Of a stretch of 5,723 nt of DNA, positions 1 through 4,709 are shown piece after piece. The notes beneath the pieces were generated by a model. It searched no databases. It worked only from the letters and a program-made list of their open reading frames with translations, and was not told where the DNA came from. The stretch's first letter is position 1, and each line of letters opens with the position of its first letter. A program made the position numbers and the translations under genes. Source of the stretch: Actinomycetota bacterium (GTDB lineage: Bacteria; Actinomycetota; Acidimicrobiia; Acidimicrobiales; Microtrichaceae); the NCBI GenBank assembly GCA_005777415.1, contig SXMI01000234.1, positions 1-5,723 on the forward strand, read 5' to 3'.

Positions 1-1
1 C

Positions 2-271
2 ATCTTCCACGTCGGCGGCGGCACCCTCTCGGTGACCGGCAGCCAGATGTCCCGTCCGGCCAGCCCGGCCCAGGGCGGTGCCGGTGGCTCCTTCGCCTCG
101 CCGGCCAACGGTGGTGTCGGTGGCATCCGCGGCAACTGCGCCCTCATCGGTGGCTGCGGCGGCGGTGCCGACGGCGGTACCGCTGGGAGCGGAAACGCCG
201 GCCCGGCCGGGATCAACGGCCCCAACGGCGTGCTGTTCCGGGTCTGGGACAACGGCACCACGACCAGCTGA
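2..271 (+). CDS. C-terminal part of a glycine-rich protein (5' end outside window)
   Basis: The reading frame is open from the left edge and stops with TGA at 269-271, giving the last 89 residues of a longer protein. The visible part is dominated by Gly, Ala, Ser, Pro and Asn in short irregular GG-containing units, with no charged or hydrophobic core. It contains a Cys pair in the segment NCALIGGC, which could form a disulfide in an exported protein. The tail ends in VLFRVWDNGTTTS. The opening residues IFHVGGGTLSVTGS have the alternating pattern of a beta-strand rung, as in secreted beta-helix or repeat proteins, but that is inference. A signal peptide cannot be assessed because the N-terminus is missing. 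The gene is followed by a strong hairpin. Function not recognised. A GTG at 32 is in frame, but nothing suggests a start there because the frame continues upstream with the same character. Confidence 0.7.
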   Translation: MFHVGGGTLSVTGSQMSRPASPAQGGAGGSFASPANGGVGGIRGNCALIGGCGGGADGGTAGSGNAGPAGINGPNGVLFRVWDNGTTTS

Positions 272-451
272 TCCGAAGCGACCGTGACCCGCTGTGGCGG
301 GTCCGGACGAGTCGAGTGACCGACGAGCGGCCGCACCCCCGGGTGCGGCCGTTCCGCGTCCCCCACCCACCCGGATATAGGGGTCGCGCGCGGGGTACGT
401 GTCGCGCTCAGGAGCCGGAGAACGCGGCCACCCGATGGGTCGTGGTTCCGG
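272..451. other. Convergent intergenic region
   Basis: This 180-bp gap lies between the 3' ends of the plus-strand glycine-rich gene and the minus-strand nucleotidyltransferase gene. It holds the hairpin at 328-351 and an isolated AT-rich tetrad pair (gatata near 373-378) in otherwise GC-rich sequence. I see no convincing small gene and no supported promoter. Confidence 0.5.
328..351. terminator. Perfect GC-rich hairpin, likely bidirectional terminator
   Basis: The sequence GGCCGCACCC is followed after two C residues by its exact reverse complement GGGTGCGGCC (329-350), and the C328/G351 pair extends the stem to 11 bp. Because the centre CCCCGGG is itself partly palindromic, the real loop would be slightly larger with a stem of 9-10 bp. 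No T-tract follows on the plus side (ttccgc), which is common for actinobacterial hairpin terminators. It sits 57 bp after the stop of the glycine-rich gene and 100 bp beyond the stop of the minus-strand operon, so it may serve both. Confidence 0.6.
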
Positions 452-1216
452 TCAGACCGAGATGAGGTCCTCCACCGCGTCGGCCACGTCGTCCAGGTCG
501 AGCACGGGGTCGTCGAACCGGCGCACCGACCGGTAGGTCCGGTCCCGACCTGCTGGCTCGACGAACCAGTCCACGAGACGCTGGGTCGCAACGGTTCGGA
601 GCCTCGGCGGGAGCGCATCCAGGTCGACGGCGGTCAGCCGCCCCGTGGCGACCAGTCGGCCCAGGTCGTAGAGGTCCGAAGCCCGCTTCTCAGATCGGAG
701 GCCGGCCCGCAGTGGGACCACGACCACCTTCATGGCGACCAGCCCCAGAGTCGTGGCGACCCGTCGCCCGGGCGCCACGACGAGCGGCTCGGCGGTCGCC
801 TCGTCCACGGCCACGACGTCCAGGACGGTGGCGTGGTCGTGGGCCCAGGTGTGGGCGACGACGCTGAGTTCGAGGTCCGTGGGCCCGCCGGTAGCAACGA
901 AGGTCGCCTCGACCTGCTCGGCGGACTGAGGGGCGACCTCGATCACGTCCAGGTCGACGCCGTCGTCGAACGAGTAGCGGCTCGGATCGGTGACGGTGGT
1001 GGCGAGCCGCCGGAGCGCCAGATCACGTTCGGCGAGACCACGGGTGACCACGTCCAGATCAACCGTGGTCCGATGGGGCACGCCGACACGGCACAGCACC
1101 GCCAGCCCGCCGATGAGGCACAGCTCCGTCGGCAGCGACGCCAGGATCTCGACCTCCCGGTGCGTGGTGCCGCCCGGGCGGCCGGACAGGACGACCCTGT
1201 CGACGCCACCCGTCAC
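452..1216 (-). CDS. AbiEii/MenT-like nucleotidyltransferase, putative type IV toxin
   Basis: This 254-residue protein has the motif order of the AbiEii (DUF1814) nucleotidyltransferases, which are DNA polymerase beta-fold enzymes. Seen here: LIGGLAV at 34-40, with GG at 36-37, then TVDLDVVT at 51-58 with metal-binding D53 and D55; a second acidic strand VDLDVIEV at 87-94; Lys163 in LVAMKVV; and RSEKRASDLYDL at 174-185, matching the family's RxKDxxDL-type motif with an RA insertion. Family members that have been studied transfer nucleotides to RNA (some MenT enzymes modify tRNA 3' ends) and stop growth; that substrate is not visible here. The start is GTG, forming a GTGA overlap with the stop of the upstream antitoxin-like gene, and a GGGGGA run lies a few bases upstream. 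No ATG occurs before the third motif, so the GTG is strongly preferred. No signal peptide; cytoplasmic. All key residues are present, so it looks intact. A non-toxic housekeeping nucleotidyltransferase is the main alternative. Confidence 0.82.
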   Translation of the reverse strand: MTGGVDRVVLSGRPGGTTHREVEILASLPTELCLIGGLAVLCRVGVPHRTTVDLDVVTRGLAERDLALRRLATTVTDPSRYSFDDGVDLDVIEVAPQSAEQVEATFVATGGPTDLELSVVAHTWAHDHATVLDVVAVDEATAEPLVVAPGRRVATTLGLVAMKVVVVPLRAGLRSEKRASDLYDLGRLVATGRLTAVDLDALPPRLRTVATQRLVDWFVEPAGRDRTYRSVRRFDDPVLDLDDVADAVEDLISV

Positions 1217-2181
1217 GGAACGATCCCCCACGCCTCGACGATCTCGCGTCCCCGGGCGGGGTCGGCTGCGAGCCGGAGCGCGCAGACCACCGGATGGGCG
1301 ACCTGCCACGGGTGCGTCTCGTCCGCCGGGTGCTCCTCGTTCAGCGGCAGCCAGCGGACCGGCGGGATCCGGACCCAGGTGCGCGTCGGTGCGTCGCGGT
1401 CCACGAACTGCCGGGCCCGACGCAGCGCAGCCGGCGACGTCAGGTCGCACCGCGCCGGCAGGTCGGCGACCGCGGCGATCCGGGCTCCACCGAGCGTGGC
1501 GGCCCGCTCGTCGACCCTCACGACGACGTCGGCACCGAGGCGCGCCCCGAGCTCGGCAGCCGGCGCAGCGAGGGGAGTCCACCCGTCGTCGGGCCAGTGG
1601 GCCGCCGTCTCCCAGAACAGGTCCGGGAGCAGTGGCAGCCGCGACGACCGGCCGATCAGGCCATCCTGGCCGAAGCGGCCGAGGAGTTCGTGGACCGCCC
1701 CGACGCTGCGCGAGATGCGTGGGGCGATCCGGCGTGCGGTGACCGGCTCGGTCGGCTCGACGAGCGCGGCGAGCGCGACCTCCAGACCGACCTGGGTCCA
1801 CGGGCTCGACGGGCCGGTGCGTTCCGGCGCGACGCCGGGGACCGCCGAGTCGATCCGGACCCCGCTCGCCCAGAGGCGGACATGACCACGACGGTCGAGC
1901 CAGCCCCACCCGGCATCCCGCAGGACGCCCCGGCCCGGCTCGCTGATTCGGTCGGCGACCACGACCGCCGGGGTTCGGCGCCGGTGCTCCTGCACCAACT
2001 GACTCAGGTCGGCCGGCGTCGGGTGCGCCCGGAGTACCAGGAAGGGAACGACCCGGTTGCCGTCCACCACCACGGCGTCGCGATCGATCCGGCAGGTCAG
2101 GCCGACGGCCTGCAGCGCTGCGGCCAACTCGTCGAGGAGTTCGTCGTCCGCACCCGGGGGCGCTGCGCTGGTCTCGCTCAT
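1213..2181 (-). CDS. AbiEi-like winged-helix antitoxin/transcriptional regulator
   Basis: A 322-residue protein immediately upstream of the nucleotidyltransferase gene. Residues 1-115 form an alpha/beta domain with the pattern VVVADRIS (73-80), LRDAGWGWLDRRGHVRLW (87-104), which I recognise as typical of actinobacterial AbiEi-like regulators. Residues 128-190 look like a winged helix-turn-helix: WTQVGLEVALAAL, VTARRIAPRISRSVGAVHELL, then FGQDGLIGRSSRLPLL. The remaining 130 residues are a C-terminal alpha/beta domain of the kind that in AbiEi contacts or neutralises the toxin. ATG at 2179-2181 is chosen because GAGGG lies 7 bases upstream; the frame stays open further upstream to 2253 but without a better start. 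In characterised AbiE systems the antitoxin represses its own promoter by binding inverted repeats, and a dyad is present upstream here. Antitoxin function is inferred from order and domain pattern; it could also be an orphan regulator. Confidence 0.78.
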   Translation of the reverse strand: MSETSAAPPGADDELLDELAAALQAVGLTCRIDRDAVVVDGNRVVPFLVLRAHPTPADLSQLVQEHRRRTPAVVVADRISEPGRGVLRDAGWGWLDRRGHVRLWASGVRIDSAVPGVAPERTGPSSPWTQVGLEVALAALVEPTEPVTARRIAPRISRSVGAVHELLGRFGQDGLIGRSSRLPLLPDLFWETAAHWPDDGWTPLAAPAAELGARLGADVVVRVDERAATLGGARIAAVADLPARCDLTSPAALRRARQFVDRDAPTRTWVRIPPVRWLPLNEEHPADETHPWQVAHPVVCALRLAADPARGREIVEAWGIVP

Positions 2182-2212
2182 CGGTCTGCCCTCGCCGTGT
2201 CGCCCGGCTGCG

Positions 2213-2229
2213 CCCCGGTGTACCCGGGG
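2213..2229 (-). promoter_or_regulatory. Small GC hairpin in the antitoxin 5' leader
   Basis: CCCCGG (2213-2218) and CCGGGG (2224-2229) are perfect 6-bp arms around a 5-base loop. The hairpin ends 31 bp before the antitoxin start codon, upstream of the ribosome binding site. It could be an mRNA leader structure or an operator. In sequence this GC-rich a 6-bp stem may also arise by chance. Confidence 0.3.
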
Positions 2230-2256
2230 TGTCCGGTGAGCCGGGTCCGTCACTCA

Positions 2257-2280
2257 GGTGATCGTGCCGTCACGAACACC
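2257..2280. promoter_or_regulatory. 24-bp interrupted palindrome, candidate AbiEi operator
   Basis: The plus strand reads GGTG-AT-CGTG-CCGT-CACG-AA-CACC. Both the inner arms (CGTG/CACG) and the outer arms (GGTG/CACC) are perfect reverse complements about one centre, so 16 of 24 positions are symmetric. It lies 75 bp upstream of the antitoxin start. AbiEi-type antitoxins are known to autoregulate through inverted repeats in their promoter, so this is the best operator candidate in the window. The assignment is inference. Confidence 0.45.
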
Positions 2281-2290
2281 GAACTGAGAC
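2263..2290. repeat. Direct repeat copy 1 (28 bp)
   Basis: This copy matches 2327-2354 at 25 of 28 positions (differences at repeat positions 17, 18 and 23) in the same orientation, with start points 64 bp apart. It includes the inner CGTG-CCGT-CACG dyad. Read on the minus strand it spells VSVRCS-stop, closely matching the last codons (VSVLCS-stop) of the neighbouring gene, so it may be a duplicated gene tail. Confidence 0.65.
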
Positions 2291-2326
2291 TACCGCGATG
2301 CGAGCGGAACGCCACATGTGGTCGTC

Positions 2327-2354
2327 CGTGCCGTCACGAACAGAGAACGGAGAC
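2327..2354. repeat. Direct repeat copy 2 (28 bp), overlapping a gene 3' end
   Basis: This partner of the repeat at 2263-2290 contains the last six codons and the stop (2334-2336) of the toroid-protein gene plus 7 bp beyond. It keeps the inner CGTG-CCGT-CACG dyad but lacks the outer GGTG/CACC arms of copy 1. Confidence 0.65.
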
Positions 2355-3743
2355 CAGGACCACCGGGCCGTCGACTGCGATGAGCGTCTCCCGACCGTGG
2401 ACCTCGACGTCGCCGGGCACCTCCACGGCGAACGGACCGGACCGGAGCACCCCGTCCCCGGCGACCGACCAGCTCGAGCCGGCCAACAGTCGCAGCAGGC
2501 CGGACCCACCCGACGTGACGAACTCCAGACGGTGGGACCGCTCGCCCAGCTCGACGGCCGCCATCGTGGCGATGCCGTCGCCCGGCCGGATGCCCAGGTG
2601 GGCGATGCCGTCCGCGCACCGGACGTGGGCCACGAACGGCACGTACTGGTCGGTCGCGAACGACGGCACGGGCCCGTCAGCCCAACCGATGCTCAGGTCC
2701 GGACGCAGCACCGACGTGGCGACCGCATCGCCGAACCTCTGGACGTGTCGACGCTCCTCACGCACCGGCTCCAGCGTCCACGGCAGCTCGACCGACTCGG
2801 CGAGCCGCTCGATGAGCGGCAGGAAGGACAGGTCGTGGACATGGTCCGTGTCGGCGTCGACCGAGGCCGGCACGACACCGGCGACGCCGGCGACGTGGAG
2901 CCAGAGCCCGAGCAGCGAGACGTACCGGTCCAACCCGAGGCCGTAGGCACGCGAGTACGGACCGCACACCGTGCCCAGGTCCGGGTCCACCAGCACCGAC
3001 AGTCGACCGCACAACCGACCGATCAGCTCCCGGCCCCAGTCGGCGAACTCCGGCGTGGGCGGGTGGAAGATCCACAACGCCCCGGCGATCAGGTCCACCC
3101 CGTCGTAGGTGGGAGAGTTGTACTCGTCCACGTCGCCGGACGACCTCAGCCGCGCCATGGTCCGGCGGGCGCGCATCACCCCCTGCTCGACCAGCACGGG
3201 ATCGGCATCCAGACGGCCGGCGTGGGCCGCCACCCATGCGTGCAGCAGGTTCGGATTCGTGTACCACTCGGGGATGCGCTCCTCGGGTTCGCCGACCGCA
3301 CAACGGTGCACGGCTCGCTCCAGGTCATCGATCAGGTCCGAGGGCAGCAGACGACCGTGGTCGAGCAGCGTGACCAGGAGGATCGCCCCCAGGAACTGCC
3401 GCCAGTTCGGGTCGTAGTGCAGCCACTCGACCGCATCGTCGCCGGGCGGATCGGCCTGCTCGGCGGTGACCCGGAACGTGCCGTCCCACGGCCGGCCCGG
3501 TGCGACGTACTGGTGGCCGAGCACGGCCCGCAGCGCGGCGACCGCCCGGTCGACGGACCCACGGCCAAGGTCGGCGTACGCGCCCAGCGCCGACTCACGG
3601 ATCGAGTGGAGCCCCAGCGAGGAGAGGTCGACACCCGGCGTCACGCCAGGCGCCATCCGGTCCAGACAGACCTCGGCGTCCCACAGGTCGTCGTGGATCG
3701 CGGCGAGCGCGTCGCTCAACGACCGAGCGTCGTCCGCAGCCAT
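2334..3743 (-). CDS. Uncharacterised protein, probable alpha/alpha-toroid N-terminal part with beta-rich C-terminus
   Basis: A 469-residue protein whose family I do not recognise by name. Residues 1-290 are mostly helical, with conserved-looking motifs at helix ends: HYDPNWRQFLGAILLVTLL (109-127), PEWYTNPNLLHAWVAAHAG (158-176), DEYNSPTYDGVDLIAGALW (206-224) and GPYSRAYGLGLDRY (261-274). Paired helices with Asn/Tyr/Trp-rich turns resemble (alpha/alpha)n toroids found in polysaccharide lyases and some glycosidases. Residues 330-469 are strand-rich, consistent with the beta domain that often follows such a toroid. A lyase or hydrolase role is inference; I cannot point to a confirmed catalytic residue. 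No signal peptide or membrane segment is visible. ATG at 3741-3743 is chosen because GGAGG (3750-3754) sits 6 bases upstream; an ATG 54 bases further upstream lacks this. The start overlaps the DoxX-like gene by 28 bp, suggesting translational coupling. Its stop lies in a direct repeat shared with the antitoxin leader. Confidence 0.72.
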   Translation of the reverse strand: MAADDARSLSDALAAIHDDLWDAEVCLDRMAPGVTPGVDLSSLGLHSIRESALGAYADLGRGSVDRAVAALRAVLGHQYVAPGRPWDGTFRVTAEQADPPGDDAVEWLHYDPNWRQFLGAILLVTLLDHGRLLPSDLIDDLERAVHRCAVGEPEERIPEWYTNPNLLHAWVAAHAGRLDADPVLVEQGVMRARRTMARLRSSGDVDEYNSPTYDGVDLIAGALWIFHPPTPEFADWGRELIGRLCGRLSVLVDPDLGTVCGPYSRAYGLGLDRYVSLLGLWLHVAGVAGVVPASVDADTDHVHDLSFLPLIERLAESVELPWTLEPVREERRHVQRFGDAVATSVLRPDLSIGWADGPVPSFATDQYVPFVAHVRCADGIAHLGIRPGDGIATMAAVELGERSHRLEFVTSGGSGLLRLLAGSSWSVAGDGVLRSGPFAVEVPGDVEVHGRETLIAVDGPVVLVSVLCS

Positions 3744-4129
3744 CGCCACCCTCCCGTCGACCAGAGCGCCCAGACGACGAGCACGGGCTGGAACCACAGC
3801 CGGACGAACCGCTCGGCGTCACTGTCCAGTCCGAAGGCATCACGACCCTCGACCCACTGCGCCACGTTGCCCGGGACGATCAGGACGAAGAACGCCGCGA
3901 CGACGACACCGACCCAGGCGAGCCGACCGCCCGCGGCCACGAGAGCGACACCGAGCACGACCTCCACGACTCCTGATGCCAGCACCACCAGGTCGGCGTC
4001 GAGCGGGACCCACGACGGCACCTGGGCCCGGAACTCGACGCGTTGGCTGGTGAGGTGCCCGATGCCGGCGACGACCAGCACGGCTCCGAGCACCCATCGA
4101 CCCACTGTGCGCAGCCGTTCACCGTCCAT
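3716..4129 (-). CDS. DoxX-like integral membrane protein
   Basis: A 137-residue protein with four hydrophobic segments at about 10-25, 47-67, 70-88 and 111-124. The pattern is that of small DoxX-family membrane proteins: GIGHLTSQRVEFRAQVPSWV (22-41) after the first helix, SGVVEVVLGVAL (52-63) in the second, VPGNVAQW (85-92) at the end of the third, and RLWFQPVLVVWALW (110-123) in the fourth. Size is normal for the family. DoxX-family functions are diverse and mostly undefined, with reported links to thiol/redox stress in some actinobacteria; no such role is visible here. ATG at 4127-4129 begins just before the first helix; a weak GGGG (4136-4139) lies 6 bases upstream. The open frame continues upstream to 4513, but that part overlaps the divergent VOC gene and looks non-coding. 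It is first in a minus-strand pair with the toroid gene, overlapping it by 28 bp. Confidence 0.83.
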   Translation of the reverse strand: MDGERLRTVGRWVLGAVLVVAGIGHLTSQRVEFRAQVPSWVPLDADLVVLASGVVEVVLGVALVAAGGRLAWVGVVVAAFFVLIVPGNVAQWVEGRDAFGLDSDAERFVRLWFQPVLVVWALWSTGGWRWLRTTLGR

Positions 4130-4181
4130 GTCCAACCCCAATCGATCGCCTGGCCACAGCCTGCCCCGTGGAACGCTGTCG

Positions 4182-4198
4182 GGTCGGCGAATCCGACC
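4182..4198. promoter_or_regulatory. Inverted repeat, candidate operator in divergent region
   Basis: GGTCGG (4182-4187) and CCGACC (4193-4198) are perfect arms around CGAAT. The spacing (arm centres 11 bp apart) suits a dimeric regulator binding one face of the helix. It lies roughly midway between the divergent starts. No regulator gene is adjacent, so the partner is unknown, and a chance occurrence is possible in GC-rich DNA. Confidence 0.33.
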
Positions 4199-4256
4199 AC
4201 GGCGATAGCGTCGAGGGCACGCACCCGGCCGGCCAGACGACCGGGGTCGATCAGAC

Positions 4257-4261
4257 GGAGG
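4257..4261 (+). promoter_or_regulatory. Ribosome binding site of the VOC gene
   Basis: GGAGG lies six bases before the ATG at 4268. It decides this start over in-frame codons further upstream. Confidence 0.8.
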
Positions 4262-4267
4262 CGCACC

Positions 4268-4696
4268 ATGCCGTTCAGCCCCTACCTCAACTTCCGCGGG
4301 AACTGCCGAGAGGCGTTCGAGGCCTACCGAGACCTGTTGGGCGGTGAGTTGTCGATCATGTCGATGGCCGATGCCCCGTCGGACTACGAGGTGCCGGAGG
4401 ACCAGCGGGACCTGGTCATGCACGCCTACCTGGTGACGGCGCAGGGAGACGAGCTCATGGCCTCCGACGCCCCGCCCGATGAGTCCGGGCCGACTCAGGG
4501 CATGTACGTGCACTTCAGCGTGCCGGACGCCGCCGAGGCGGAGCGGGTCTTCAACGGACTGTCCGACGGCGGGCAGGTGGAGATGCCGCTGTCCCCCACG
4601 TTCTGGGCCGAGGCGTTCGGGGTGTGCGTGGACCGGTTCGGCACCCCGTGGATGATCAGCGGCCCGTCGACGGACTCCGACGGCCCGGTCGACTAG
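4268..4696 (+). CDS. PhnB-like VOC-superfamily protein
   Basis: A 142-residue single-domain protein of the PhnB/glyoxalase-like (vicinal oxygen chelate) fold. Diagnostic pieces: SPYLNFRGNCREAFEAYRDL (4-23) with the LGGEL turn; VMHAYLVTAQGDELMASDAP (50-69), the typical HAxL..GDxLMxSD stretch; VHFSVPDAAEAERVFNGLSD (81-100); and TFWAEAFGVCVDRFGTPWMI (111-130), matching the family ending FG...DRFGxxW. Length is normal and the copy looks intact. Family members include metal-dependent enzymes and non-enzymatic binding proteins, and the substrate cannot be read from sequence. The start at 4268 is set by GGAGG (4257-4261) with 6-base spacing; the frame is open upstream to 4043 but that part lies antisense to the DoxX gene. 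It is followed after 13 bp by a ligase gene on the same strand, so the two are probably co-transcribed. Confidence 0.88.
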   Translation: MPFSPYLNFRGNCREAFEAYRDLLGGELSIMSMADAPSDYEVPEDQRDLVMHAYLVTAQGDELMASDAPPDESGPTQGMYVHFSVPDAAEAERVFNGLSDGGQVEMPLSPTFWAEAFGVCVDRFGTPWMISGPSTDSDGPVD

Positions 4697-4709
4697 TCAC
4701 GCCGCTCGA

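Larger units (their letters stand above)
2182..2333 (-). promoter_or_regulatory. Leader/promoter region of the AbiE-like operon
   Basis: This 152-bp gap precedes the antitoxin start. It contains a ribosome binding site (GAGGG, 2189-2193), a GC hairpin (2213-2229), a cluster of GTGA/TCAC half-sites (2236, 2250, 2258 and 2270), a 24-bp dyad (2257-2280) and the palindrome CCACATGTGG (2312-2321). The gap size and the signals suggest the antitoxin gene has its own promoter. I could not identify a convincing -35/-10 pair on the minus strand. Confidence 0.45.
4130..4267. promoter_or_regulatory. Divergent promoter region between DoxX-like and VOC genes
   Basis: This 138-bp region separates two divergent genes and must supply promoters for both unless they are read through from elsewhere. 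It contains an inverted repeat at 4182-4198 and, on the plus strand, a possible -10 element TAGCGT (4206-4211) with no good -35. The ribosome binding site of the VOC gene (GGAGG, 4257-4261) lies at its right end. Confidence 0.4.

Noticed and set aside
365..400. Possible promoter around the AT-rich gatata
   Set aside because: A -10-like word alone, with no -35 and no gene that it would drive in either direction.
425..451. Possible separate terminator just after the nucleotidyltransferase stop
   Set aside because: The ccaccc/gggtcgtgg pairing needs a bulge and is weak. The perfect hairpin at 328-351 is a better candidate.
1217..1909. A 231-codon N-terminal extension of the nucleotidyltransferase frame
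   Set aside because: The extension is Arg/Gly/Pro-rich shadow of the antitoxin gene. The GTG at 1216 gives the standard 4-base overlap and a protein of normal family length.
1294..2946. A 550-codon open frame on the plus strand spanning the antitoxin gene and part of the toroid gene
   Set aside because: Its product is rich in Arg, Pro, Thr and Ser with no domain pattern, it crosses an intergenic region, and the opposite strand carries recognisable proteins with good ribosome binding sites. It is a shadow of GC-rich coding.
2298..4208. A 636-codon open frame on the plus strand across the toroid and DoxX genes
   Set aside because: Composition is biased (Arg, Gln, Asp, Pro, His) without motifs. 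The minus strand encodes four membrane helices and a coherent globular protein in the same interval.
3880..4269. A minus-strand open frame starting with MVRLRLIDPGRL opposite the VOC start
   Set aside because: The first 45 codons look mildly protein-like, but the rest is a Ser/Arg/Trp-rich shadow of the DoxX gene in another frame, and no ribosome binding site was evident.
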